From contig OZ251218.1 of NCBI GenBank assembly GCA_965240365.1, positions 2,356,001 through 2,420,000 on the forward strand: a DNA stretch of 64,000 nt, read 5' to 3'. The stretch is from G965240365 sp965240365 (GTDB lineage: Bacteria > Pseudomonadota > Gammaproteobacteria > Eutrophobiales > Eutrophobiaceae). Both the position numbers and the translations under genes were made by a program. Under the pieces are notes generated by a model. The model worked only from the letters and a program-made list of their open reading frames with translations. It was not told the DNA's origin and searched no databases. Positions 52,898 to 62,025 of the stretch are shown piece by piece; within the stretch, counting starts at the first letter, position 1; each line of letters opens with the position of its first letter.

Positions 52898-54118
52898 CTA
52901 TACCACCGCACCCATTTTGAAGATAGGCAGATACATGCCGACCACGATGCCGCCGATGATCACGCCCAGAGTGGCCATGATTATCGGTTCCAGAAGGCTG
53001 GTCAGGGCCTTGACCCCGTCATCGACCTCCTGTTCGTACCAGTCCGCCACCTTGCCCAGCATGGTGTCGATAGAGCCGGATTCCTCGCCAATCGCAATCA
53101 TCTGCACGACCATATTCGGAAACAGGCCCGTTTCACGCATGGCCGCCTGCAATTGGTTGCCGGTCGAGATTTGATCTCTCATCTTCATCACGGCGTCATA
53201 AAAGACGATATTGCCGCAGGCCCCGGCCACCGGCGGCATCGCCTCGACCAGCGGGGTGCCCGCCGCGAACATGGTTTCCAGGGTCCTGGCGAAGCGCGCG
53301 ATCGCCGATTTTTCTATAATTTCACCGAGCGCCGGCATTTTCAGCAGGCCACGGTCCAGCAACTGGCGGGCCGAGGCCGAGCGTTTCTTGATCTCAAGCA
53401 GGCCGAAGACCACCAGACCCAGGACCAGAAGCATATAGACCCAGTTCCGGGCAAAGAAATTGGAACTGTCGATCAGGAACTGGGTCAGGGCCGGCAGGTC
53501 GGCGCCGAAGCTGGAGAATAAATCTGAAAATTGCGGGATCACGAAGATCATCATGATCGAAATCACGACCACGGCCGTGACAACCACCGCCGCCGGATAA
53601 AACAGCGCCGACTTGACCTTGGATTTGAGCGCCTCGATCTTCTCCAGATAGAGCGCGACCTTGTGCAGGATGGCCTCAAGGATACCCGCGTGTTCGCCCG
53701 CCTCGACCAGATTACAATAGAGATCGTTAAAATGTTGCGGCCGCTTTTTCAGCGCCTCGGTCAGTTTATTGCCGGTTTCAATATCGGATTTGATGCCGAG
53801 TATCAGTTCCTGCATCCCGGCGTTCTCATGGCCGCGTCCGATGATCTCAAACGCCTGCACCAGCGGCACGCCGGCCGACATCATGGTGGCCAGTTGGCGG
53901 CTGAATACCGTGATGTCCTTGGGCGTAACCTTGGTCTTTGCGCCCAGCCCCAAGAGCGGCTTTGCCTTTTTCTTTACCTTGAGCGGATTGACGCCCTGCC
54001 GGCGCAACAGCGCCTTGACCAGCGCTTCACTCTGCCCGGCGGTTTCGCCGCGGGTTCGCCGGCCGGATTTGTCCATACCTTCCCAGGCATACATATATGT
54101 CTTTTGTGCTTTAGCCAT
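52898..54118 (-). CDS. pilC: Type IV pilus inner-membrane platform PilC
   Basis: PilC is the inner-membrane protein on which PilB assembles pilin. The 406 residues show two repeated T2SF domains (about 70-195 and 275-400), each with membrane helices, and GIGRGHENAGMQ / AIGEESGSIDTML-type signatures. It begins five bases after pilB, so the two are co-transcribed. Confidence 0.95.
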   Translation of the reverse strand: MAKAQKTYMYAWEGMDKSGRRTRGETAGQSEALVKALLRRQGVNPLKVKKKAKPLLGLGAKTKVTPKDITVFSRQLATMMSAGVPLVQAFEIIGRGHENAGMQELILGIKSDIETGNKLTEALKKRPQHFNDLYCNLVEAGEHAGILEAILHKVALYLEKIEALKSKVKSALFYPAAVVVTAVVVISIMMIFVIPQFSDLFSSFGADLPALTQFLIDSSNFFARNWVYMLLVLGLVVFGLLEIKKRSASARQLLDRGLLKMPALGEIIEKSAIARFARTLETMFAAGTPLVEAMPPVAGACGNIVFYDAVMKMRDQISTGNQLQAAMRETGLFPNMVVQMIAIGEESGSIDTMLGKVADWYEQEVDDGVKALTSLLEPIIMATLGVIIGGIVVGMYLPIFKMGAVV

Positions 54119-54123
54119 GATCT

Positions 54124-55860
54124 TTACTCTATAGTTACACGGTTGACTTCGGTCAGACTGGTCAGGCCGTTGGCCACCTTTTGCAGGCCGGAACGGCGAA
54201 TATCCCAGATCCCTTCTGCCTCACACTGATCGGCCAATTGTATCGCATTGGCGCCTTCCATGATCAGTCGTTTGGTGGTCTCGGAGATCGGCATCACCTG
54301 ATAAATTCCGGTGCGGCCCTTGTAGCCCGGGTCCTCCTCGGTGATCTCGCTTGGCTCATATAAATCAATGCCCTTTTCAATCATCTCGACCGGGAAGCCT
54401 TCGCTTCTGAGCGCGTCATCGGGCATCTTGACCGGCTTGCGCCGGTCGGGAATCAGCAATCTTACCAGCCTTTGGGCCACAATGATATTGGTGCAGGTCG
54501 CGATAGAAAAGGGCCGGATCCCCATATCCTGCAGCCGGGTCAGGGTCTGTGGCCCGTCGTTGGTATGCAGGCTGGACAGCACCATGTGGCCGGATTGCAC
54601 CGCCTTGACGGCGATATTGCCGGTGGTAATGTCCCGAATCTCGCCGACCAGGATAATATCCGGGTCCTGCCGCAGGAAGGCTTTAAGCGCCTTGGGGAAA
54701 TCCAGGCCGGTGCGTTCGTCGATATTGACCTGATTGATGCCGCGCAGATTGATTTCCACCGGATCTTCGGCCGTGGAGATATTCACATCGGTCTGATTCA
54801 GGATATTAATGCCGGTATAGAGCGACACTGTCTTGCCGCTGCCGGTCGGGCCGGTCACGAGGAACATCCCGTAAGGTTTGTGCAGGTTCTTTAAATAGGT
54901 CTCTTTTTGATCGTCTTCGTAGCCCAGCGAATCGATCTGGAGCTTGGCGCTGTCGGAGTCCAGGATACGCATACAGACCTTTTCGCCAAATAATGTCGGG
55001 CAGGTGCTGACCCGAAAATCAATATCGCGGGTCTTGGAGATTTTGAGCTTGATGCGGCCATCCTGGGGTACGCGCCGCTCGGCAAAATCCAGCCGCGACA
55101 TGATCTTGATGCGGGCCGCGACCCGGCCCGCCAGATTCATGGGCGGGTTTGCAATTTCCTGCAACATGCCGTCAATCCTGAAGCGCACGCGATAGACCTT
55201 CTCGTAGGGCTCGAAGTGCAGGTCCGAGGCGCCTTTTTTAATCGCGTCCAGCAGCAGCTTGTTGACGAAGCGGACGACCGGCGCGTCATCGACAGCGGAA
55301 TCGGCCTCTTCCTGGGCCGCGCCCTCGCCGGCGATCTCCAGTTGTTCCAGATCAACCAGGTCTTCGCCCAGGTCATCCAGTTCATCGCTCAGGTTTTTAA
55401 ACGTGTCATCCGTCGCTTCCAGGGCCTTGTCAATGTTTTTGGCCAGCTTGTCTTCTTCGGCGATGATGGCGTCAATGATCAGGCCCGTGGCAAATTTGAT
55501 CTCGTCCAGGGCGAGGATATTGGTGGGATTGGAAATGGCCACGACCAGACGCTTGCCGCGCCTGAACACGGGCAGGGCATGATGCTTTATGATCAATTCC
55601 TTTTTGACCAGCTTGACCACATCGGGGTCAATATCCACCGTGTCGATATCGACCATGGGTTCGCCAAACTCGTGCATGGCGGCCTCCGCGATCTGGCTGC
55701 TGGCCACGAGCTTGTTCTCGACGATCAGGCTGACGAAGGGCTTTTTGTTTTTGAGGGATGCCTCGAATATCCGCTGCGCCTTTTCTTCGTCCAGCAATTC
55801 ATCCTCGACCAGCCTGCGCGCCAGGCCGCTCAAGCGGATTTTTTTTGTCGGAGTCGCCAT
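54124..55860 (-). CDS. pilB: Type IV pilus assembly ATPase PilB
   Basis: PilB is the hexameric extension motor. The 578 residues have two N-terminal MshEN-type segments (about 10-160), then the secretion ATPase domain with Walker A GPTGSGKTVSL, the Asp box GEIRDITTGNIAVKA, and the His box LSSLHTNDGPQTLTRL. The usual CxxC zinc pair of many PilB proteins near the end is not seen (RRKPVKMPDDALR), a minor variation. It heads the operon pilB-C-D-coaE-zapD-yacG. Confidence 0.95.
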   Translation of the reverse strand: MATPTKKIRLSGLARRLVEDELLDEEKAQRIFEASLKNKKPFVSLIVENKLVASSQIAEAAMHEFGEPMVDIDTVDIDPDVVKLVKKELIIKHHALPVFRRGKRLVVAISNPTNILALDEIKFATGLIIDAIIAEEDKLAKNIDKALEATDDTFKNLSDELDDLGEDLVDLEQLEIAGEGAAQEEADSAVDDAPVVRFVNKLLLDAIKKGASDLHFEPYEKVYRVRFRIDGMLQEIANPPMNLAGRVAARIKIMSRLDFAERRVPQDGRIKLKISKTRDIDFRVSTCPTLFGEKVCMRILDSDSAKLQIDSLGYEDDQKETYLKNLHKPYGMFLVTGPTGSGKTVSLYTGINILNQTDVNISTAEDPVEINLRGINQVNIDERTGLDFPKALKAFLRQDPDIILVGEIRDITTGNIAVKAVQSGHMVLSSLHTNDGPQTLTRLQDMGIRPFSIATCTNIIVAQRLVRLLIPDRRKPVKMPDDALRSEGFPVEMIEKGIDLYEPSEITEEDPGYKGRTGIYQVMPISETTKRLIMEGANAIQLADQCEAEGIWDIRRSGLQKVANGLTSLTEVNRVTIE

Positions 55861-56563
55861 AGTTTCAAGATTTCGCCCTGATTTATCGAATGTCTGAATT
55901 GAATATTAGATTATATGACATAAATAACCAACTATTTGCTGCAAAAGCAAGCATAAATTGCTTAAAAATGTTCAGAAAGGCCCGGAAAAACGGGCGGCAG
56001 GGGTCAAAACCGCATTAATACATGGCATGAACCGCCTTTCCAAAGCCTGTCCCTGTCCTGCCGGAATGGCGCGCTTGCGCCCATCGGCAGGCAGTTCTGA
56101 AACAGGCGGCCGGGGAATCCCGCAGGGCGATGCCGGGGTGTTGGATTCCGGTTGTTAGCCGAATGGCAGGGGCAGGAGTGCCCGGTGTATTGTCATTCCC
56201 GCGCGTACGGGAATGTATAGTCCAAACCACTGGATTCCTCGGCGGCCTGTTACTGACGCCGCTACCACCTGCATCCATGCAGGCGAAAGCCGGAAGCCCC
56301 CCGGCGTCATTCCAGCGAAAGCTGGAATCCAGTGGTTTGAATTATCCATTCCCGCGTAAGCGGGAATGACAACACTTACTTCGACCAGCACAATGCAGGC
56401 AGAAAAAAAAACCGGCATTAATCGAGTACCCGGCCCCGCCTCCTGGATTCCAGCTTTCGCTGGAATGACGACATTGGTGTCATTCCGACCTGCCTGCGCC
56501 AGGCCAGCCAGAATAATTCATAATCTGCGAGACCTGCCGGCAGCAGGCAGGCGCCGGGCTGCC
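55861..56563. repeat. Repeat-rich intergenic region between pilB and clpB
   Basis: The pilB-proximal 120 bases are AT-rich and hold TATAAT on the minus strand (55910-55915), a likely -10 for pilB. From about 56183 to 56480 lie family 1 fragments. They include ATTCCC-N8-GGGAAT at 56195-56214 and 56348-56367, GTCATTCCAGCGAAAGCTGG at 56305, and its partner at 56442. A spacer module (ACGCCGCTACCACCTGCATC, about 56257) is shared with 16949. The rest holds CCTGCC-type palindromes. No gene was seen. Confidence 0.75.
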
Positions 56564-59167
56564 CTAGTCTCGATTTATCCCGCCCTGGTCTTGAGTATGC
56601 TCAAAATGCAGTTGTCCGTCTTTTTCGCCGACCTTGATCCGGGCGCCGGGGGCGAAGTCGCCCGCCAGTATCTTTTCGGCGATGGGCGAGGCCAGCTGAT
56701 CCTGAATGGCGCGTTTTAGCGGTCTGGCCCCATAGACCGGGTCGAAGCCGACCGCGCTTAGCCGGTCTATGGCGGCGCCGTCGAGTTCCAGCGTGAGTTC
56801 CTGTTCCGCCAGCCTGCTTTTCAGGCGGGCCAGTTGTATCTCGGCGATGGCCCGGATCTCTGCCTTGAGCAGGGCGTGAAAGACCACCACTTCATCAATC
56901 CGGTTCAAAAATTCCGGCCTGAAGTGATGACTCACTTCATTCATGACGATCTCCTTCATGTCTTCATAGTCGGAATCGGCGGACCGTTCCCGGATCAGGT
57001 CCGAACCCAGGTTTGAGGTCATCACGATCACGCTGTTGCGAAAGTCAACGGTGCGGCCGTGGCCGTCGGTCAGGCGTCCGTCGTCAAGCACCTGCAACAG
57101 GATATTGAAGACATCGGCATGGGCCTTTTCTATCTCGTCCAGCAGGATCAGGCTGTAGGGCCGGCGTCTGACCGCCTCGGTCAGATAACCGCCCTGTTCG
57201 TAGCCGACATAGCCGGGCGGGGCGCCGAGCAGGCGCGCGACGGCGTGTTTTTCCATGTATTCCGACATATCAACGCGGATCATGGCCTCTTCGCTGTCGA
57301 ATAAAAATTCTGTCAGGCTTTTACACAACTCGGTCTTGCCCACGCCGGTCGGCCCGAGGAATAAAAAGCTGCCGTTCGGCCGGCCCGGCTCTGAAAGGCC
57401 CGCGCGCGCGCGGCGGATGGCATGAGAGACGGCGGCCAGCGCCTGTTTTTGGCCCACCACGCGCTGTTCCAGGATAGCTTCCATCTTGAGCAGTTTTTCC
57501 CGTTCGCCCTGCAGCATTTTGCTGACGGGGATGCCGGTCCAGTTGGCAACGACCTCGGCGATCTCGTTTTCCGTGACCTTGTTGCGCAGCAGCGTCAACT
57601 CCCGGCCCTCGGCCTCGGTGGCCATGTCCAGTTGTTTTTCCAGTTCCGGCATGACGCCATAGCGCAGTTCCGACATTTGATTCAGGTCGCCGGCGCGCTG
57701 GGCCGCCTCGAAGTCAATCCGGGCCTGTTCCAGTTTTTCCTTGATATGGCGCGCGCCTTGCAGGGTGGCCTTTTCCGCGAGCCAGACCTCTTCCAGGTCC
57801 TTGAATTCACCTTCCGTCCGTTGAATGTCCGCTTCCAGCGAGGCCAGGCGTTTTTTTGAGGCCGTGTCAGTTTCCTTTTGCAGCGCCGCGCGTTCGATCT
57901 TCATCTGGATCAGGCGCCGTTCGAGCCGGTCCATGGCCTCGGGCTTGGAATGGATCTCGATACTGATGCGGCTGGCCGATTCATCGATCAGGTCAATGGC
58001 CTTGTCCGGCAATTGCCGGTCGCTGATATAGCGTTGTGACAGGGTGGCGGCCGCGACGATGGCCGGGTCCGTGATTTGAACATTGTGATGGACTTCGTAG
58101 CGTTCCTTGAGGCCGCGCAGGATGGCGATGGTGTCATCGATTCCGGGTTCATTGATCAGCACCTTCTGAAAGCGGCGCTCCAGGGCGGCGTCTTGTTCGA
58201 TATTTTCACGGTATTCGTCCAGCGTGGTGGCGCCGATACAATGCAGTTCGCCGCGCGCCAGGGCGGGTTTGAGCATATTGCCGGCGTCCATTGCGCCCTC
58301 GGCCTTGCCGGCCCCCACCATGGTATGGACTTCGTCAATGAATAAAATGATCCGGCCTTCCTGCTTGCTTAGCTCCTTTAATACGGCCTTGAGCCGCTCT
58401 TCAAATTCACCGCGGAACTTGGCCCCGGCAATCAGGGCGCCCAGGTCGAGCGCCAGCAGGCGCTTGTGTTTCAGGGCCTCGGGCACTTCCCCGTTGATGA
58501 TACGCTGCGCCAGCCCTTCGGCGATGGCGGTTTTGCCGACGCCCGGCTCGCCAATCAGGACCGGGTTATTTTTGGTCCGCCGTTGCAAGACCTGGATCGT
58601 GCGGCGGATTTCTTCATCGCGGCCGATGACCGGATCCAGTTTGCCGTTTTCCGCCCGGGCCGTCAGGTCCAGGGTGAATTTTTCCAGGGCCTGGCGGCTT
58701 TCTTCGGAATTTGGATCATGCACCCGTTCGCCGCCGCGCAGCGCGTTGATCGCGGCCTCGATTTTGGCCTTGTCGGCCCCGTGTTTGCGGAACAATTCGC
58801 CCAGTTTGCCCTTGTCTTCCAGCGCGGCGATGGCGAACAGCTCGCTGGCGATGTAATGGTCGTTGCGCTGTTGCGCGGCCTTGTCCATGAGGTTAAGCAG
58901 GCGCTCCAGTTCGGGGCTGACACGGACTTCGCCGGAGGCCTCGCGCACGGTGGCGAGGGCGTCAAGCAGCGCGCTTATCCCGGCGCGCAACGGATCGACA
59001 TTGACGCCGGCGTTCTGCAAGACCGGCGCCAGCGCGCCCCCGGCCTGATTCAGCAGGGCATGGGCGAGATGGACCGGTTCAATATAGGGATGGTCGCGGC
59101 CCAGCGCCAGGCTTTGGGCCTCGGCCAGGGCGGTTTGAAATTTTGTCGTGAGTTTATCGGCTCGCAT
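56564..59167 (-). CDS. clpB: ATP-dependent disaggregase ClpB
   Basis: ClpB works with DnaK to rescue aggregated proteins. The 867 residues have the N domain (about 1-145), the first AAA+ ring with GEPGVGKTAIAEG, the long middle coiled coil (about 410-520) that separates ClpB from ClpA, and the second ring with GPTGVGKTELCK, plus the D2 small domain. A heat-shock-type promoter precedes it. Confidence 0.98.
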   Translation of the reverse strand: MRADKLTTKFQTALAEAQSLALGRDHPYIEPVHLAHALLNQAGGALAPVLQNAGVNVDPLRAGISALLDALATVREASGEVRVSPELERLLNLMDKAAQQRNDHYIASELFAIAALEDKGKLGELFRKHGADKAKIEAAINALRGGERVHDPNSEESRQALEKFTLDLTARAENGKLDPVIGRDEEIRRTIQVLQRRTKNNPVLIGEPGVGKTAIAEGLAQRIINGEVPEALKHKRLLALDLGALIAGAKFRGEFEERLKAVLKELSKQEGRIILFIDEVHTMVGAGKAEGAMDAGNMLKPALARGELHCIGATTLDEYRENIEQDAALERRFQKVLINEPGIDDTIAILRGLKERYEVHHNVQITDPAIVAAATLSQRYISDRQLPDKAIDLIDESASRISIEIHSKPEAMDRLERRLIQMKIERAALQKETDTASKKRLASLEADIQRTEGEFKDLEEVWLAEKATLQGARHIKEKLEQARIDFEAAQRAGDLNQMSELRYGVMPELEKQLDMATEAEGRELTLLRNKVTENEIAEVVANWTGIPVSKMLQGEREKLLKMEAILEQRVVGQKQALAAVSHAIRRARAGLSEPGRPNGSFLFLGPTGVGKTELCKSLTEFLFDSEEAMIRVDMSEYMEKHAVARLLGAPPGYVGYEQGGYLTEAVRRRPYSLILLDEIEKAHADVFNILLQVLDDGRLTDGHGRTVDFRNSVIVMTSNLGSDLIRERSADSDYEDMKEIVMNEVSHHFRPEFLNRIDEVVVFHALLKAEIRAIAEIQLARLKSRLAEQELTLELDGAAIDRLSAVGFDPVYGARPLKRAIQDQLASPIAEKILAGDFAPGARIKVGEKDGQLHFEHTQDQGGINRD

Positions 59168-59200
59168 GATTTTTCCTGATTATTCAATTTATTCGGTCAA

Positions 59201-59229
59201 TAAATCAGGGCAACGGGCCGCTTTTCAAG
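59201..59229 (-). promoter_or_regulatory. Possible sigma32 promoter of clpB
   Basis: On the minus strand CTTGAAA (59229-59223), a 12-base spacer and CCCTGATTT (59210-59202) resemble the heat-shock consensus CTTGAAA / CCCCATNT. They lie in the 80-base pgeF-clpB gap, 34 bases before the start codon, with an AGGA ribosome site after them. This fits the known sigma32 control of clpB. Confidence 0.55.
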
Positions 59230-59247
59230 CGGGCCGGGGCGGGAATG

Positions 59248-60000
59248 TCAGCGCGGCGCCATCCAGATCAGGGTCGCCATGCGCCCGGTGGCGCCGTCAC
59301 GGCGATAGGAATAAAACCAGGCGTCATTGGCAAAGGTGCAGAGTCCGCAGGCATGGATCGCCTCCACGCCGTTATGCCTGGCGATAATTTTTACCAGGCC
59401 GGCCAGGTCGCAATGCCACTTGCCCCGGTCATTGGGCGTGAATGCGGCCGCAAGCAGGCTTGAGCGCGTGGCGCAGGCCGCATAGACATCCGGCCCGACT
59501 TCATAATGACGCTGGCCGATACAGGGGCCGATCCAGACCATCAGCCCGTCTCTTGCAGCAAAATGCCGGATCGCATTTTCAACGATGCCGGCCGCGATGC
59601 CGCGCCAGCCCGCGTGGATCGCGGCAATCTTTGACCCGGCCCGGTCGCACAACAGCACGGGCGCGCAATCCGCCGTAAGCACGGCGCAAATCCGCCCGGT
59701 CCGGGTCGTCAGCGCGCCGTCGGCCTTGCGCCCGGGATGGATGCTGTCGAGTGAAATAATATGCCGGCCGTGCTCCTGTTGCAGCCAGGTTGGCTCGGAT
59801 TCAAGCCGCAGCCGGGCGGCGAGACGCGCGCGGTTTTCCCGCACGTTCACATCGGCATCGCCAACATGCGCGGCCAGGTTCAGGCCGGCGTAGGGCGCGC
59901 GGCTCGCGCCATGTAATCTGAGCGAGACGCCGGCGCGGATATGGGCGGGCGCCGGCCAGTCGGCCCGGAGCCAGCCCGGCGCGCCGTTATGGCCCGTCAT
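59248..60000 (-). CDS. pgeF: Purine nucleoside phosphorylase/laccase-domain protein PgeF (YfiH)
   Basis: A 250-residue protein of the YfiH/DUF152 family. Members act on purine nucleosides, and the E. coli protein is reported to edit peptidoglycan precursors. Metal and catalytic residues are visible in ADCAPVLL and AAIHAGWRGIAAGIVENA, with GPCIGQRHYEVG. It overlaps rluD by 14 bases, and rluD-pgeF-clpB is the E. coli order too. Confidence 0.92.
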   Translation of the reverse strand: MTGHNGAPGWLRADWPAPAHIRAGVSLRLHGASRAPYAGLNLAAHVGDADVNVRENRARLAARLRLESEPTWLQQEHGRHIISLDSIHPGRKADGALTTRTGRICAVLTADCAPVLLCDRAGSKIAAIHAGWRGIAAGIVENAIRHFAARDGLMVWIGPCIGQRHYEVGPDVYAACATRSSLLAAAFTPNDRGKWHCDLAGLVKIIARHNGVEAIHACGLCTFANDAWFYSYRRDGATGRMATLIWMAPR

Positions 60001-60937
60001 GCCGTTCCAGCGCCTCGATCAGGCGCCGCATATCCGGCGGCAGTTCGGCGCCGCAGGTGATCGTTTTACCGCTCTCGGGGTGCGGCAATGTCAGGCGGCA
60101 GGCGTGCAATGCCTGCCGCCCGAGCTTGGCAATGGTCTGGCGCAGCCCGGCGCTGCTGCCCTTGACGCCGGTTTTGTGTTTGGCATAAACGGGGTCGCCC
60201 GCCAGCGGATGGTTGATATGCGCCAGATGCACCCGGATTTGATGGGTGCGGCCCGTCTCCAGCCGTAGCGCCAGGTGGGTATAATGCCGGTATTTTTTGA
60301 TCAGCCGGTAATGAGTGATGGCGGCCTTGCCGTTGGGGGTGACCGCCATTTTTTTGCGTTGCAGCGGGTGTCTGCCGATAGCGGCCGCTATCGTGCCGCC
60401 GGCCGTGACCCGGCCGCTGACGATGGCCTGATATTCGCGTTTTATCCGCCTCGCCTGCAAGTGTTTTACCAGCGCCGTATGGGCGCTGGCCGTCCGGGCG
60501 ATAATCAGGAGCCCCGTGGTGTCCTTGTCGAGGCGATGTATGATCCCGGCGCGGGGCAGCGCGCTGAGTCCCGGGTCATGGTGCAACAGCGCGTTGACCA
60601 GGGTATGTTCGGGGTTGCCGGCGCCCGGATGCACGACCAGCCCGGCCGGTTTATTGACCAGAATCAGGCTGTCATCCTCATGGATAATGGCGAGCGGTAT
60701 GGCCTCCGGCCGATCGCCGCCGTGCTCCGTGATAATGGCGTTTATCTTGATGCGATCCGCGCCTTTGACCCTGTCTTTTTGTTTCAGATTTTGATCATTA
60801 ACGCGCACATAACCGGCCGTGATCCAGGCTTGCAGCCGCGCCCTGGAATGGCGCGGAAACAGCGCGGCCAGCGCCTGATCCAGCCGCCTGCCGGCCAGCG
60901 CCTCGGGCACGGCGGTCTGTAATTGCAGCTTGTGCAT
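59987..60937 (-). CDS. rluD: 23S rRNA pseudouridine synthase RluD
   Basis: RluD makes pseudouridines 1911, 1915 and 1917 in helix 69 of 23S rRNA. The start is set at ATG 60937 (MHKLQLQTAVPEALAGRRLD); the longer frame runs back into family 1 repeat DNA. The 316 residues have an S4 domain (LDQALAALFPRHSRARLQAW) and the catalytic Asp in GIIHRLDKDTTGLLI. It is divergent from bamD, as in related genomes. Confidence 0.94.
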   Translation of the reverse strand: MHKLQLQTAVPEALAGRRLDQALAALFPRHSRARLQAWITAGYVRVNDQNLKQKDRVKGADRIKINAIITEHGGDRPEAIPLAIIHEDDSLILVNKPAGLVVHPGAGNPEHTLVNALLHHDPGLSALPRAGIIHRLDKDTTGLLIIARTASAHTALVKHLQARRIKREYQAIVSGRVTAGGTIAAAIGRHPLQRKKMAVTPNGKAAITHYRLIKKYRHYTHLALRLETGRTHQIRVHLAHINHPLAGDPVYAKHKTGVKGSSAGLRQTIAKLGRQALHACRLTLPHPESGKTITCGAELPPDMRRLIEALERHDGP

Positions 60938-61247
60938 AAGAATCTTGTCCCGAAATATACGGTCAGACAGAACTGCAATCCATTTCACACCCTGGCCCCG
61001 CTCTCCTGGATTCCGGCTTTCGCCTGCCTGTAGCAGGCAGGCCGGAATGACGATGGGGCGTTGTTTTGGCTTTACGTCATTCCCGCCCGTCAGCAACAGG
61101 CGAACCGGAACCACACATAATCTGCGTTAACCTGTCTGCTACAGGCAGGTCTGCGAAATCTGCGGATTCCATGCCTGATTGCCTCACAGCTATTGAACCC
61201 CGACAGAATTTTGCCAGCCGCGCGGGATTAGGTTAAGCTACGCGCCC
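60938..61247. repeat. Repeat fragments between rluD and bamD
   Basis: This 310-base divergent region contains a family 1-type palindrome (TGGATTCCGGCTTTCGCC at about 61008 with GGCCGGAATGACGA following), GCCTGCCTGTAGCAGGCAGG (61027-61046), and CCTGTCTGCTACAGGCAGG (61131-61149). The bamD-proximal 80 bases are free of repeats and probably hold its promoter. No gene was seen. Confidence 0.7.
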
Positions 61248-62021
61248 ATGCGACATCTTATTATATTATCACTCTTGCTGTGCCTGCCCGGCTGTTCTTT
61301 TTTCGGCGATGAAAAGGAAGACGAAACCCTGAACTGGAGCGCGGACCGGCTCTATGCCCGAGCCAAGGGGGCGCTGGACGCGGGTTATTACAGCGAGGCG
61401 GTCGAGCACTATCAAGAGCTTGAGGCCCGCTATCCGTTCGGCCGGCACGCGCAGCAGGCGCTCCTGGATCTGGCCTATGCCCATTACAAGAGCGAAGAGC
61501 CGGAGGCGGCTATCTCCGCCTGTGAGCGGTTTATGCGGCTCTATCCGCAGAACCCGCATGTGGATTATGCCTACTATCTGAAGGGCCTGACCAATTTTAA
61601 CCGCGACAAGGGCTTCCTGCAGCGCTATCTGCCGACCGATGAGTCGCAGCGCGACACTTCCTCGGCGGAACTCGCCTTTCAGGACTTTCTTGAACTGGTC
61701 CAGCGTTTCCCCGAGAGCCGCTATGTGTCTGACGCAAAGCAGCGGATGCGCTATTTGCGCAACAATCTGGCCGCGCATGAGTTGCATGTGGGCGCTTATT
61801 ATATGCGCCGGGGGGCGTTTGTCGCGGCCGCCAACCGGGCCAGATACGTGCTTGAAAACTATCCGCGCACCCCGGCCGTGCCGGATGCGCTGGTGCTCAT
61901 GGCCAGGGCCTACCGCGTGCTTGAACTGAACGACCTGTCGGATGACGCCTTGCGCGTGCTTGAGTTAAATTACCCGAATCACCCCGGCGCCTATGCCGTG
62001 CGCCGGCTTGAGGTGCGGTAA
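61248..62021 (+). CDS. bamD: Outer membrane assembly lipoprotein BamD
   Basis: BamD is the essential lipoprotein of the BAM complex and bridges BamA and BamCE. The 257 residues have lipobox CLPGC (Cys16) and five TPR-like units starting at LYARAKGALDAGYYSEAVEHYQ, including YPFGRHAQQALLDLAYAHY and the conserved YLKGL. It is divergent from rluD as in enterobacteria. Confidence 0.95.
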   Translation: MRHLIILSLLLCLPGCSFFGDEKEDETLNWSADRLYARAKGALDAGYYSEAVEHYQELEARYPFGRHAQQALLDLAYAHYKSEEPEAAISACERFMRLYPQNPHVDYAYYLKGLTNFNRDKGFLQRYLPTDESQRDTSSAELAFQDFLELVQRFPESRYVSDAKQRMRYLRNNLAAHELHVGAYYMRRGAFVAAANRARYVLENYPRTPAVPDALVLMARAYRVLELNDLSDDALRVLELNYPNHPGAYAVRRLEVR

Positions 62022-62025
62022 CGCA

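Noticed and set aside
60938..61114. N-terminal extension of rluD
   Set aside because: The extra residues derive from family 1 repeat DNA and precede the conserved RluD start at ATG 60937.
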